A stretch of 64,000 nt of DNA from Catalinimonas niigatensis (GCF_030506285.1 NZ_CP119422.1:3305001-3369000), one strand, 5' to 3'; positions 37,178 to 47,083 are shown, counted from the stretch's first letter. Numbers and translations are program-made. Notes: generated by a model from the sequence alone, not told the origin.

Positions 37178-39394
37178 ATGAAGTGTAATATACCTAAGCG
37201 CTTAGTCTTAAGCGTAATTTTCCTATTGACTTGCATTATAGTAGCGGCTCAGGAAAAACAATCGCTTACTCTGGAAGATATTTTTGAGAATGATATTTTT
37301 TTTCAATACGATATAAGCAACATCAAGTGGATGAAAGACGGACGCCATTATACTTCAGTGATACCGGATGACACAGCCTACTATGAGCACATCCTTCGGT
37401 ATGCTGCCAGCAGTGGAGAGATGGTAGATACTTTGGTTAATGGTGCAAAACTGATTCCGGGTGAGGAACCTTATGCCTTAGTTTTTAATGATTATCATCT
37501 TAGCCCCAACGAAAAGTTGGTACTTTTTGCTACTGAGCAGGAACCTATTTACCGACGTTCTAAACGTGCTTATTACTATTTGTATGACATCGACAAGGAT
37601 AGTTTTCAGTCCCTGGCGGGAGGAGGTAAACAATCCTACGCTACTTTCTCACCAGATGGCAATAAAGTAGCTTTTGTCAGAGATAATAATCTGTTTTATG
37701 TGACTCTGGATGATATGCATGTACAGAAGGTGACTGAAGATGGAATATTCAATAAGCTCATTCATGGCAGTGCGGATTGGGTGTACGAAGAAGAATTTAG
37801 CTTTGCCAAAGCTTTCTTCTGGTCGCCAGACAGTGAGAAACTCGCGTTTCTTTCCTTTGACGAGTCCGCTGTAAAAGAGTACAATATGCAACTCTGGAAT
37901 GAGGTGTATCCTGAAGATTATCGTTTCAAGTATCCCAAAGCCGGTGAGCAGAATTCCGTTGTCAACCTATCTGTATATCATCTTGCAGAAGACAAAAAAA
38001 TTAAAGTAGATGTGGGTGATGAAACAGATATGTACATCCCCCGTGTTGAGTGGACTCAAAATCCTGATGTTCTCTCGTTTATCAGAATGAACAGGCTACA
38101 AAACCAGATGGAGCTGGTACATGCTCATGCTTCCAGTGGTGAAAGTAAAGTAGTTCTTAAAGAAACAGCCGACACCTATGTAGACATAGAGTTTAATGAT
38201 AACCTTGCTTACCTGGAAGATGACAAGCACTTCATCATGAGCAGCGAACGCAGTGGTTTTAAGCATCTCTACCTCTATACTATGGCTGGAGAAATAGTAA
38301 GACAAATCACCGAAGGCAATTGGGAGGTAAGTGAGTTACTGGGTGTAGATGAACAACGTAGCCTTGTTTATTATACTTCTACAGAAGTATCTCCTCTTGA
38401 GCGTCATTTATATTCCATAGATTTTAAAGGAAAAAAGAAAAGAAAGCTAAGCGAGGAGCCAGGCACGTATGACGCCAATTTCAGTCCAACGCATCAATTT
38501 TATATAAGAAAATATTCCTCAGCCCACACACCTCGGCAAGTAAGCCTTCATGAAGCGCCTTCCGGAAAACTGATTCGGGTATTGGAAGAAAATAAGGAAC
38601 TACAAGAAACTGTGCAAAAGTATCAGTTAGGAAGTAAAGAGTTCTTCACTTTTCGTAATACGGAAGATACACTGCTTTATGGCTATATGATCAAGCCAGC
38701 AGATTTTAATCCTTCCAGGGAGTATCCTGTACTGATGTATGTGTACGGTGGGCCGGGTTCTCAATTGGTACAGGACAGTTGGATGAGCGACAGAGATTTA
38801 TGGCATCATTATCTTACCCAGCAAGGGTATATCGTAGCTTGCATAGATAACCGGGGCACTGGGGGAAGAGGAAAGAACTTCAAGCATGCCACTTACGGGC
38901 AATTAGGCAAATACGAAGTACAGGATCAGATAGATGGCGCCCGTTACCTGAGCAAGCTCCCTTTTGTAGATCCGGATCGAGTAGGAATCTGGGGTTGGAG
39001 CTACGGCGGATATATGTCATCACTGGCGCTTTTTGTGGGAAATGGTGTATTTAAGACAGCTATTGCTGTTGCCCCGGTCACCAATTGGCGTTTTTATGAT
39101 ACGATTTATACCGAACGCTTCCTGCAAACACCACAACTCAACCCCGAAGGCTATGACGCCTATTCTCCACTCTCTCATGCAGATAAGCTGGAAGGAAACT
39201 TCTTATTGATACATGGCACAGGTGATGATAATGTACATGTCCAGAATTCACTCATGCTGCAGGATGCACTCATAAGCGCGGGCAAACAGTTTGATTCCTT
39301 CTTCTACCCTAACAGAAATCATGGAATATACGGTGGGAATACGCGTTTACATCTTTTCCGTATGATGACATCTTTTTTGGAAGATAAATTATAA
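37178..39394 (+). CDS. dipeptidyl peptidase IV-type serine peptidase (S9B)
   Basis: About 738 residues from the ATG at 37178, which opens a signal peptide (KRLVLSVIFLLTCIIVAAQ). A TTG at 37118 in frame would add 20 residues. The N-terminal beta-propeller (DPPIV_N; about 80-450) is followed by an alpha/beta hydrolase domain with the nucleophile Ser608 in GWSYGGYM. The catalytic Asp is in HGTGDDNVHVQN and the His in NRNHGIYGG. It removes dipeptides ending in Pro or Ala from peptides in the periplasm. The conserved DWVYEEEF loop, with the double Glu that binds the substrate N-terminus, is present. Confidence 0.95.
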   Translation: MKCNIPKRLVLSVIFLLTCIIVAAQEKQSLTLEDIFENDIFFQYDISNIKWMKDGRHYTSVIPDDTAYYEHILRYAASSGEMVDTLVNGAKLIPGEEPYALVFNDYHLSPNEKLVLFATEQEPIYRRSKRAYYYLYDIDKDSFQSLAGGGKQSYATFSPDGNKVAFVRDNNLFYVTLDDMHVQKVTEDGIFNKLIHGSADWVYEEEFSFAKAFFWSPDSEKLAFLSFDESAVKEYNMQLWNEVYPEDYRFKYPKAGEQNSVVNLSVYHLAEDKKIKVDVGDETDMYIPRVEWTQNPDVLSFIRMNRLQNQMELVHAHASSGESKVVLKETADTYVDIEFNDNLAYLEDDKHFIMSSERSGFKHLYLYTMAGEIVRQITEGNWEVSELLGVDEQRSLVYYTSTEVSPLERHLYSIDFKGKKKRKLSEEPGTYDANFSPTHQFYIRKYSSAHTPRQVSLHEAPSGKLIRVLEENKELQETVQKYQLGSKEFFTFRNTEDTLLYGYMIKPADFNPSREYPVLMYVYGGPGSQLVQDSWMSDRDLWHHYLTQQGYIVACIDNRGTGGRGKNFKHATYGQLGKYEVQDQIDGARYLSKLPFVDPDRVGIWGWSYGGYMSSLALFVGNGVFKTAIAVAPVTNWRFYDTIYTERFLQTPQLNPEGYDAYSPLSHADKLEGNFLLIHGTGDDNVHVQNSLMLQDALISAGKQFDSFFYPNRNHGIYGGNTRLHLFRMMTSFLEDKL

Positions 39395-39596
39395 CAATCT
39401 TACTATTATTTGATGAGGATTTTTTGTAAATTTTATCGTATGGACGTTGATGTGACTGATGTAATATATTCACTAAACTAGAGGAGGGGTATTTTTTACT
39501 ATTCAGTGGATTTTACCTTACTTGTAAATGTATTTTTTAGTGTCAAGTCGCTCATAATCAATATCTGATCACAAGGTAACAAAACTGTTCATCACC

Positions 39597-40340
39597 ATGG
39601 AAGCTTTACTCACCATCATTAGGCAAGGTTTGTATTATTGCTCTTTTGCCTTAGTCCCCATAGGCATAGGCATACTTATCTTTTATTTTATCAGACTATC
39701 CAGTACTTCTGATGCCAAAGCAAAGTATGATTTCATCAATAAGTATGAGAAAAAAGCACTTTGGTACAGTTGTTTAGTGATTTTAACTGCAGCAGGTACT
39801 TATGTGACATCTATACTGGCCACTGAGTGGTTATATGTCTTTGTAGGAGTTTTTGTTTCTTTAATGTTTGGTTTAATTCTCGGTGTCGTTATTTACAATT
39901 ATCTGGAATACTACTACCCTACTTTCATTGAAAAGCGTCTTCAGAAGCTAAGGTATAAGCCTCGTGTTTCCAGCACCGGAAATCAAATGAAGCTACTCAG
40001 CGAAGCTGAAGAAGATGTGCATCTGGATGAAGGTATGCAGGCTGAAGAAAGTATTTTCTCAGTAGACTATGATGTCTGGATAGACGAACAAAGTGGTGAA
40101 ACCAAAATTGAGAAGTACAAAGGGCATCTGCATGCTGAAAAATCTCCTACCTGCGGATACTATACGCTACGTGTAGTGAAAGAAGAAATCATTGAATCAC
40201 CTACCGAAGAGAAAGAAGGCACGTTGATGAAATACTATGAGTGCAGCTATACTGGATATAAAACCAAGAAAATATTCAACATTGCGAAGCTAAAAAGGAC
40301 TACCAAGGAAGCAGGAAAAACTTTCGCTCCTACTGCATAA
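39597..40340 (+). CDS. hypothetical three-helix membrane protein
   Basis: 247 residues. Three hydrophobic helices lie in the first 105 residues (GLYYCSFALVPIGIGILIFY, ALWYSCLVILTAAGTYVTSI, LYVFVGVFVSLMFGLILGVV). The remainder is a hydrophilic cytoplasmic or periplasmic domain, rich in Glu and Lys, with SVDYDVWIDEQSGETKIEKY. I do not recognise a family; comparable proteins are seen in Cytophagales. A terminator follows. The start ATG at 39597 precedes the first helix directly. Confidence 0.65.
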   Translation: MEALLTIIRQGLYYCSFALVPIGIGILIFYFIRLSSTSDAKAKYDFINKYEKKALWYSCLVILTAAGTYVTSILATEWLYVFVGVFVSLMFGLILGVVIYNYLEYYYPTFIEKRLQKLRYKPRVSSTGNQMKLLSEAEEDVHLDEGMQAEESIFSVDYDVWIDEQSGETKIEKYKGHLHAEKSPTCGYYTLRVVKEEIIESPTEEKEGTLMKYYECSYTGYKTKKIFNIAKLKRTTKEAGKTFAPTA

Positions 40341-40365
40341 AGTACCTCTTCAAGGTATTATAAAG

Positions 40366-40396
40366 AGCCTCTTCCCATTAAGGAAGTGGCTTTTTT
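40366..40396 (+). terminator. terminator after the 39597 gene
   Basis: A 10-bp stem with one mismatch (40366-40375 with 40382-40391), 6-nt loop, and a run of T, 26 nt after the stop. Confidence 0.8.
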
Positions 40397-40412
40397 AATT
40401 CAGTTATGCTCT

Positions 40413-41201
40413 TTACAAACAATCAATTTTTCCTCCATCCACCGGCAAACTTACTCCGGTAATATATGCTGCTGCCGGAGAGGCCAGAAATGCTACTGCC
40501 GCCGCAGTTTCAGAAGGCTTAGCAAATCTCCGCAGAGGAATCTGCGATTTCATATTTTCTTCTATTTCTTTTTCCGTTTTTCCCTGCTCCTTAGCCCGGT
40601 TACTAATTAATGCCCAAATACGGTCGGTTTCGGTAGAGCCCGGAAGTACATTGTTGACTGTAATGCCCATAGGCCCGAGTTCACCCGATAGCGTTTTTGC
40701 CCAGCTAGCCACGGCACCACGCGTGGTGTTAGAGACACCCAAGCCAGGAATGGGCTCTTTCACCGAAGTAGAGATAATATTGATGATGCGCCCATACTTA
40801 GCTGCCTGCATTTTGGGGATTACCGCCTGTACCAGTATATGATTACAGACTACATGCATCTGCGCCGCCTGGATAAATGCTGAAGGCTCGGCTTCATACA
40901 ATTTTCCGGCAGGTGGCCCTCCGGTATTGTTCAGCAGGATATGTACTTCTTCTATCTTCTCCAGATAAGACTGCATGGCTGATTTTACATAATCGGGTTG
41001 GGAAAAATCCGCTACCACATAATGATGCTCTTGGCCTTGGTCAGTAGGCAGACTGGCCTGTACCTCCTTTAATTTTTCTTCGTTGCGGGCTACTAGGGTA
41101 ATAGAAGCTCCCAAACCAGCTAGCTCTTCAGCCACCGCCTTGCCTATGCCTTGCGTGCTTCCGCAAACAATGGCTCTTCTTCCACTCAAATCAATATTCA
41201 T
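40413..41201 (-). CDS. SDR-family oxidoreductase with atypical active site
   Basis: A 262-residue Rossmann-fold short-chain dehydrogenase/reductase. The cofactor motif GSTQGIGKAVAEE is at residues 14-26, and ARN at 38-40 suggests NADP(H). NNTGGPP stands in place of NNAG. Ser144 is kept (NIISTSV), but the catalytic YxxxK is replaced by S157-N-T-T-R161. A group of SDR paralogues shares this substitution, so it may be inactive in classical reduction or use other residues. The C-terminal SLPVDGGKIDCL is normal for SDRs. The gene diverges from kynU, with 160 nt between. Confidence 0.88.
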   Translation of the reverse strand: MNIDLSGRRAIVCGSTQGIGKAVAEELAGLGASITLVARNEEKLKEVQASLPTDQGQEHHYVVADFSQPDYVKSAMQSYLEKIEEVHILLNNTGGPPAGKLYEAEPSAFIQAAQMHVVCNHILVQAVIPKMQAAKYGRIINIISTSVKEPIPGLGVSNTTRGAVASWAKTLSGELGPMGITVNNVLPGSTETDRIWALISNRAKEQGKTEKEIEENMKSQIPLRRFAKPSETAAAVAFLASPAAAYITGVSLPVDGGKIDCL

Positions 41202-41360
41202 CGTTGATAGTTTAGTAGATCATAGAAAACTCTGTTAAAATTATAAAATTTGCGACAGTAGAAAAGTGTCCTAGTCCTAAGTGTTGTAGTGTTATAGCAT
41301 ATATTCTCCAAAAAAGCCATAACGCTCTAACACCATTGCACCATAATACAAAATTGTAAA

Positions 41361-42632
41361 ATGTCTGAACTTTTAGATACAGCATTACAACTAGACCAAA
41401 ACGATCCGCTTAAACGTTACCGGGAGCAGTTTTATATCCCTGTGGATGTACAAGGAAAAGCTAAGATTTATTTTTGCGGCAACTCGCTGGGCTTACAGCC
41501 CAAAGAAGCTACCCGCTATTTACAGGAATCTCTGGATAAGTGGCAAAGTCAGGTGGTGGAAGGCCATTTTGAAGAGCCCGATCCCTGGGTAAGTTATCAC
41601 AAATTGTTAAAAGCACCATTGGCCCACATTACCGGTGCACATGAGCATGAGGTAGTGGCTATGAATAACTTAACTACCAACCTGCACCTGATGATGGTTT
41701 CTTTTTATCGTCCATCGGGGCAGCGATACAAGATTCTGCTGGAATCCGGTGCTTTTCCTTCCGATCAGTACGCGGTGGAAAGTCAAGTTCGCTTTCACGG
41801 ATATGACCCTGAAGATGCTATCATTGAAGTAAAACCTCAGCCGGGACAAGAGACACTATGCATAGACGATATCGTCGCTACGATGCAAAAGCATCAGGAA
41901 AAAATTGCCCTGGTACTTTTCCCTGGTGTACAATACTACACAGGACAATACATCGATATCCAAAAAATCACAGAAGCAGCACATCAAATTGGCGCCAAGG
42001 CGGGTTTTGACCTGGCCCATACGGTCGGTAATATTCCTCTCCAGCTACACGATTGGAATGTAGACTTTGCTGTCTGGTGTACTTACAAATACCTGAATTC
42101 AGGTCCGGGCAATAATGGTGGTGTTTTTGTCCACGAGCGCTATGCGAATGATACATCGCTACCTCGCTTTTCCGGTTGGTGGGGGCATGATGAAAAGGAG
42201 CGCTTTCAGATGAAGAAGGGCTTTAAACCTATGTATGGTGCGGATGGCTGGCAACTGAGTAATGTAAATATCCTATCTGCTTCGGTACAGCGTTATGCTC
42301 TGGAGATGATTGCCCGGGCCGGGATGGAAAACCTGAGAAAGAAAAGCATTCAACTTACCGGCTTCCTGCAAAGTTGCATCCACGAGGCTGATCCGGAAGG
42401 ACAGCATGTCAAGATTATTACTCCCACAAATCCTGAAGAAAGAGGCTGCCAGCTTTCTATGTTTGTACTAAAGGAAGATAAAAAGCTTTTTCAAAAACTT
42501 ACTGAGGCAGGCATTATGGTAGACTGGCGCGAACCTAACGTGATCAGGATAGCTCCGAATCCCTTGTACAATACCTTTGAAGAAGTGTATCACTTCTATG
42601 AAATTCTAAAAACCACTTTGCATGTCTACTAA
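41361..42632 (+). CDS. kynU: kynureninase
   Basis: 423 residues, normal for this PLP enzyme. It cleaves L-kynurenine or 3-hydroxykynurenine to anthranilate or 3-hydroxyanthranilate plus L-alanine. Diagnostic segments are IYFCGNSLGLQP at the N-terminus, GFDLAHTVGNIPLQLHDW with the PLP-binding Asp, and CTYKYLNSGPG, whose Lys forms the internal aldimine. The stop overlaps the start of kmo by 11 nt, so the two are translationally coupled. The products lead to quinolinate and NAD in the de novo pathway. Confidence 0.97.
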   Translation: MSELLDTALQLDQNDPLKRYREQFYIPVDVQGKAKIYFCGNSLGLQPKEATRYLQESLDKWQSQVVEGHFEEPDPWVSYHKLLKAPLAHITGAHEHEVVAMNNLTTNLHLMMVSFYRPSGQRYKILLESGAFPSDQYAVESQVRFHGYDPEDAIIEVKPQPGQETLCIDDIVATMQKHQEKIALVLFPGVQYYTGQYIDIQKITEAAHQIGAKAGFDLAHTVGNIPLQLHDWNVDFAVWCTYKYLNSGPGNNGGVFVHERYANDTSLPRFSGWWGHDEKERFQMKKGFKPMYGADGWQLSNVNILSASVQRYALEMIARAGMENLRKKSIQLTGFLQSCIHEADPEGQHVKIITPTNPEERGCQLSMFVLKEDKKLFQKLTEAGIMVDWREPNVIRIAPNPLYNTFEEVYHFYEILKTTLHVY

Positions 42633-43956
42633 TCCATCAAAACAGATCAATATCTTAGGGGCCGGACTGGCCGGTTCTTTATTAAGCTTACTTTTAGCGA
42701 AGCAGGGTTATCAGCTTAGTGTATACGAAAAACGCAGTGACCCTCGCAATGCTCAAATTGCCGAAGGACGCTCCATCAATCTGGCGCTCAGCCTCAGAGG
42801 CTGGGAAGCCTTGCGCAAAGCAGGCGTAGATGAAATCATTCGTGAACAGGCCCTTCCCATGAAAGGACGTATGATTCACAATCTGGAAGGAGATACACAC
42901 TTACAACCTTACAGCACAGATGGTAAGTCCATTTATTCTGTGTCAAGATCGGTCCTTAATAATATTTTGATTAGTCAGTCAGAAGAGAAAGGGGTAAACT
43001 TTTTCTTTGATCACTTTTGTGAAGACGTGAATCTGGCAAAAAATGAAGCCATTTTTCGTTTTTCCGGAAGCATCAAAACCATTCCCTCTGATCTTCTGAT
43101 AGGTACGGATGGAGCCTTCTCCGCACTGCGTTCAGTCTTGCAAAAGACACCCCGCTTCAACTACAGCCAGCATTATATAGCGCATGGCTATAAAGAGCTG
43201 AGCATTCCTCCGACAGAAAAGGGAGCGTTTGCCATGGAGCCTCATGCGCTGCACATCTGGCCCAGGGGAGGTTATATGCTGATTGCCCTGCCCAACATGG
43301 ACAAAAGTTTTACCTGTACGCTCTTCTTACCTTATGATGGGGAAAAATCCTTTGCAGCTTTACAGGATAAACAGCAGCTAAGGCAATTCTTCGATCAGGT
43401 TTTTCCGGATGTGGTTCCGCTTATGCCTGATCTGGAAGAGGTGTTCTTCCAAAATCCTACTTCAGATCTGGTTACCATCCACTGCTATCCCTGGACCTAC
43501 AATGGAAAGCAGTTGCTATTAGGCGATGCAGCCCATGCTATTGTCCCATTTTATGGACAAGGGATGAATGCTGCTTTTGAAGACTGTCGTTTGTTTACAG
43601 AAATGCTTTCCGAAAAACCTAATGATATTGCTGACGTAATTTTTCAGTTTCAGAAAGACCGCAAGCCCAATGCAGATGCCATTGCTGAACTTGCTTTGCA
43701 AAACTTCATTGAAATGCGGGATCTGGTGGCCGATGAGGCTTTTGTGGAGCGCAAAAAAATTGAAAAGGAGCTATACCTACGCTATCCTGAACAGTGGGTT
43801 CCACTTTACAATATGGTAACTTTCTCTCACCGTCCTTATTCTGAAGCCTTATACATCGGCAAAAAACAAGACATCATTATGCAGGAAGTGATGAAACAAT
43901 TCAGCAAAGCCTCTGAACTTGAAGATTACGCCAGCATTATTGCCAAGTTAAAATAG
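42622..43956 (+). CDS. kmo: kynurenine 3-monooxygenase
   Basis: 444 residues, an FAD-dependent aromatic hydroxylase that converts L-kynurenine to 3-hydroxykynurenine with NADPH and O2. FAD-binding GAGLAGSLL and VYEKR are at the N-terminus, and the second FAD motif LLGDAAHAIVPFYGQGMNAA is near residue 300. The C-terminal hydrophobic helix of eukaryotic KMO is absent. It is the second gene of the kynU-kmo operon and supplies the substrate for 3-hydroxyanthranilate formation. The tryptophan 2,3-dioxygenase and 3-hydroxyanthranilate dioxygenase genes are not in the window. A hairpin follows the stop. Confidence 0.97.
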   Translation: MSTNPSKQINILGAGLAGSLLSLLLAKQGYQLSVYEKRSDPRNAQIAEGRSINLALSLRGWEALRKAGVDEIIREQALPMKGRMIHNLEGDTHLQPYSTDGKSIYSVSRSVLNNILISQSEEKGVNFFFDHFCEDVNLAKNEAIFRFSGSIKTIPSDLLIGTDGAFSALRSVLQKTPRFNYSQHYIAHGYKELSIPPTEKGAFAMEPHALHIWPRGGYMLIALPNMDKSFTCTLFLPYDGEKSFAALQDKQQLRQFFDQVFPDVVPLMPDLEEVFFQNPTSDLVTIHCYPWTYNGKQLLLGDAAHAIVPFYGQGMNAAFEDCRLFTEMLSEKPNDIADVIFQFQKDRKPNADAIAELALQNFIEMRDLVADEAFVERKKIEKELYLRYPEQWVPLYNMVTFSHRPYSEALYIGKKQDIIMQEVMKQFSKASELEDYASIIAKLK

Positions 43957-43959
43957 ATA

Positions 43960-43997
43960 GGAAGCGGGAAGCAAGTAAATTCTCTCTTCCCGCTTCC
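43960..43997. terminator. hairpin between convergent kmo and the dehydrogenase gene
   Basis: A perfect 12-bp stem ggaagcgggaag/cttcccgcttcc (43960-43971, 43986-43997) without a clear T-run. It may terminate transcription from both sides. Confidence 0.6.
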
Positions 43998-44007
43998 ATC
44001 TTCCCAC

Positions 44008-45762
44008 TTATTCTGTGCGAGCCATTTCATTCCCTTCGCAGCCTACCGCTTTGTAGATTACCCCATCACTTTTGGTGAACAAATACAGGTCGTGGTTAGT
44101 ATCGGTACCAAAACGAAGGGCCACTCTTGGTACACCGCTCAGCGTCTGAAAATTGGTGGTATCACGCTCATTTTTTAGTCTTAATTGCAGTGAATGAATG
44201 GGCGCCTGCTTTCCTAATTCCATCTCATCGGTATCGGCAAAGAAGACTCTTCCATTCACAATGTCACCGAAAATAAATTTGCCTTGCAGTTGAGGCATGG
44301 CTTTTCCCTGATACACCACGCCTCCGATGATGGCGTTGCCTTCGTCATGATCGTATTGGGCTACCGGATAAATAAATTTGTCAGGATCATTTTCCGGTAA
44401 AGGAAAAACCTGATTGGCTTTGCCTGCCGTACTGATCATAAAGGTACCTTCACGTTCCGGCCAGCCATAATCGCCTCCCGGCACTACGATGTTGACTTCT
44501 TCTATCTGATGCTGACCAATATCGGTTACATACATTCTTTCTCCCGAAGGCTCCCAGGCAAAATGGTGTGGATTTCTAAAACCGTAGCACAGAATTTCAC
44601 CCAACGCATCCGGATCATTCACCCAGGGATTGATGGAAGGAATACCATACTGCCCATTTTTACTGTTATTTCCCCGTGGATTAATACGAAGTACCGCTCC
44701 CCAAATGGCATTCTTATGATGAGGAATGAAAGGAAAACCACCGAATGAAGCACCTCCATCACCCACGCCAATGTACAGCAGGCCATAATCCTCATCACCA
44801 GGCTCAGCAGTAGGGTTAAAATTGATGTCCTGCACGCCATGAATCTGTGTCACCATATTGGCACGGAATAATTCTCGCTTACTCCCTGAAAAAGTGCTGG
44901 CCGTAGGATCATCCATTTTCCATTCGGTCAGCACATATTGTACAGTGACTTTGATAGAATCGTGGTAGGCAAAATCCGCTGGTGCAGAACCGGGTTTTTC
45001 GGTATGGCTGGTATAGAACAGCCCGTTCTGATCAAACTCGGGGTGGAACTCAAAATGTGCCAAACCTGAGCCCCAACCAGGGTTATCCATGAAATTTTCA
45101 CCCATCTGCTTTTTCATATCCAGAAAGACTTTGAACTCTCCATTGATGATTTCGTACAGATTAGCCCGTAGGTCATTGACAAACATTCGTTCTTTTTTAT
45201 TCTGCCGAAAGGCCACCATTCGGTTGATACGGGCACGTATACCTTCATCCGCAGAAGGCGGAGCCTTTAGGTATTCTTCCATCACCAGGGTAAGCCCTGA
45301 TTCCGGGATTCTCTCCGGAAGAGGATCTTGCAGAGCATTGGCTGAGATTAAAACAGACTGTGTTTCCTGTGGCTGTTCCTGGTAGGTATTCATATAAGCC
45401 AGAATAGACTCTACTTCCTGTTCCTCCAGCGTAGTGAAGGCTGGCATATATTGCTTATACTGCTCGTAAAGTTTGGTAGCCCGGGGATCACCACTCTGAA
45501 TCACTTCCGGCGCATTCACGATAAATTTGCTGAGCCACTCATGGCCTGCTTCGGTAGTTACCCCACTCAGGTTAGGGCCAATCAGAGCCTGGTCAAAATT
45601 ATGGCAGGAAGCACAGTATTGGGTAAATAGCTCCTCTCCATGTTGGATCGCCTCGGCATCCTGCAGGTAAGCACTTTCTTCAGAAGACCCGCTGTTACAT
45701 GAAAAGAGGCATACGCTTGATAGAAAAAACAATGCAGAATAAGTCTTAGCACACTTCTTCAT
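44008..45762 (-). CDS. cytochrome c-PQQ-dependent sugar dehydrogenase fusion lipoprotein
   Basis: About 584 residues from the ATG at 45762. The lipobox LFSC (Cys22) anchors it after export. A cytochrome c domain follows, with C50-A-S-C53-H54 and the probable axial Met in YKQYMPAF. The main domain, about 180-584, is a soluble aldose dehydrogenase (GSDH/YliI) six-bladed propeller with GSGLAHFEFHP, YGFRNPHHFAWEP, GGDYGWPEREG and VAQYDHDEGNAIIGG. The enzyme would oxidise an aldose with PQQ and pass electrons to its own heme. It converges with kynU-kmo. PQQ synthesis genes are not in the window. Confidence 0.9.
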   Translation of the reverse strand: MKKCAKTYSALFFLSSVCLFSCNSGSSEESAYLQDAEAIQHGEELFTQYCASCHNFDQALIGPNLSGVTTEAGHEWLSKFIVNAPEVIQSGDPRATKLYEQYKQYMPAFTTLEEQEVESILAYMNTYQEQPQETQSVLISANALQDPLPERIPESGLTLVMEEYLKAPPSADEGIRARINRMVAFRQNKKERMFVNDLRANLYEIINGEFKVFLDMKKQMGENFMDNPGWGSGLAHFEFHPEFDQNGLFYTSHTEKPGSAPADFAYHDSIKVTVQYVLTEWKMDDPTASTFSGSKRELFRANMVTQIHGVQDINFNPTAEPGDEDYGLLYIGVGDGGASFGGFPFIPHHKNAIWGAVLRINPRGNNSKNGQYGIPSINPWVNDPDALGEILCYGFRNPHHFAWEPSGERMYVTDIGQHQIEEVNIVVPGGDYGWPEREGTFMISTAGKANQVFPLPENDPDKFIYPVAQYDHDEGNAIIGGVVYQGKAMPQLQGKFIFGDIVNGRVFFADTDEMELGKQAPIHSLQLRLKNERDTTNFQTLSGVPRVALRFGTDTNHDLYLFTKSDGVIYKAVGCEGNEMARTE

Positions 45763-46058
45763 CTTAAATCTCTGTTTTAGACTGTCGTAATGATCAGGAC
45801 TTTTCTTTCGTCCAAAGCAATTCAAAGAGGCCTGGAGGCATCTATGCAATCGTTTGCTTTCTTACAAATATAATAGAAATGAGCTGACTTAAAACAGAAG
45901 AGAAAGTAAAGGAAGTTTTAAAAAAACTATTCGAATTGTTATGTTCCTCTATACATATTGATCTCAAATTAAAAGCAACCTGCCCACCTTTTTTTGCCCT
46001 GGTAAGCAGAAAAGGCAGTCAGGTTTATGCTTTTATGCATGGATATTCAAGCCCAATG

Positions 46059-47054
46059 CTAAACTTCCACAATCATTTTACCTTGATTTTTTCCTGTAAA
46101 TAATCCCAGGAAAGCTTCCGGTAAACGTTCAAATCCCTGTATGATGGTTTCGGTAAACTTCAGTTTGTCTTCTTTAACCCAGGTTGACAGTTGTTGTATT
46201 CCTTCTGGAAATTTATCCTGGTAATTCCTCACAATAAAACCTTTCATCAATACGCTACGGGTAAGCAGCATAGGCTGAATACGAGGACCTGTGGGTGTTC
46301 CACTGGCATTATACAGAGAAATCTGACCGCAGAGCGGAATTCGGGCATGAAAATTCAGATTCATAATCACTGCATCCGATACCTCTCCACCCACATTATC
46401 AAAATAAACATCTACGCCATCTGGACAGGCTGCAGCCACTGCCGCCTTCAGATCTTTATTTGTTTTATAGTTTATGCCCTCATCGTAACCAAACTGCTCT
46501 TTCAGCATTTGTATCTTTTCATCAGAGCCAGCGATTCCTACTACCCGGCAACCCTGAATTTTGGCAATCTGACCGACCACCAGACCAACAGCTCCTGCCG
46601 CACCGGATACTACCACGGTTTCTCCTGCTTTAGGTTTTCCGATATCCATCAAACCAAAGTAGGCTGTCAGCCCTGGCATGCCCAAAATGCCCAGATAATA
46701 ATGGTCAGGTACATCTTCCTTTTTCACTTTTTGCAAGCCTTCTGCTTTCACCACTGCCTCGGTAGCCCAGGGCAGCGTACCTAACACAAGCTCTCCTGTT
46801 TGAAAACTTTCACTTTTACTCTCTACCACTTCAGCAATTGCTCCACCGCTGATGGGTTTGCCCACTTCAAAGGGAGGCACATAAGACTTTGCATCGTTCA
46901 TACGGCCCCGCATATAAGGGTCAACCGAAAAATATTTTGTGGTCAGATGGACTTCTCCCTCTTTTAATTCAGGGAGACTTACTTCTTCTTTTTTGAATGT
47001 ATCTGCTGTAGGCTCTCCTTGAGGCCTGTTGGCCAGAATGATTTGATTTGCCAT
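46059..47054 (-). CDS. NADP-dependent medium-chain oxidoreductase (CurA/PTGR type)
   Basis: 331 residues of the MDR superfamily without zinc. The N-terminal YFSVDPYMRGRM and the nucleotide-binding GAAGAVGLVVGQIAKIQGC, followed by VGIAGSDEK, are typical of the leukotriene B4 dehydrogenase/prostaglandin reductase and bacterial CurA group, which reduce alpha,beta-unsaturated ketones or aldehydes. It probably detoxifies reactive carbonyls in the cytoplasm. It lies downstream of ohr on the same strand, but a terminator (47084) separates them. Confidence 0.93.
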   Translation of the reverse strand: MANQIILANRPQGEPTADTFKKEEVSLPELKEGEVHLTTKYFSVDPYMRGRMNDAKSYVPPFEVGKPISGGAIAEVVESKSESFQTGELVLGTLPWATEAVVKAEGLQKVKKEDVPDHYYLGILGMPGLTAYFGLMDIGKPKAGETVVVSGAAGAVGLVVGQIAKIQGCRVVGIAGSDEKIQMLKEQFGYDEGINYKTNKDLKAAVAAACPDGVDVYFDNVGGEVSDAVIMNLNFHARIPLCGQISLYNASGTPTGPRIQPMLLTRSVLMKGFIVRNYQDKFPEGIQQLSTWVKEDKLKFTETIIQGFERLPEAFLGLFTGKNQGKMIVEV

Positions 47055-47083
47055 TGTTTTTGAAATTTTCAGTTTAAAAAAAA

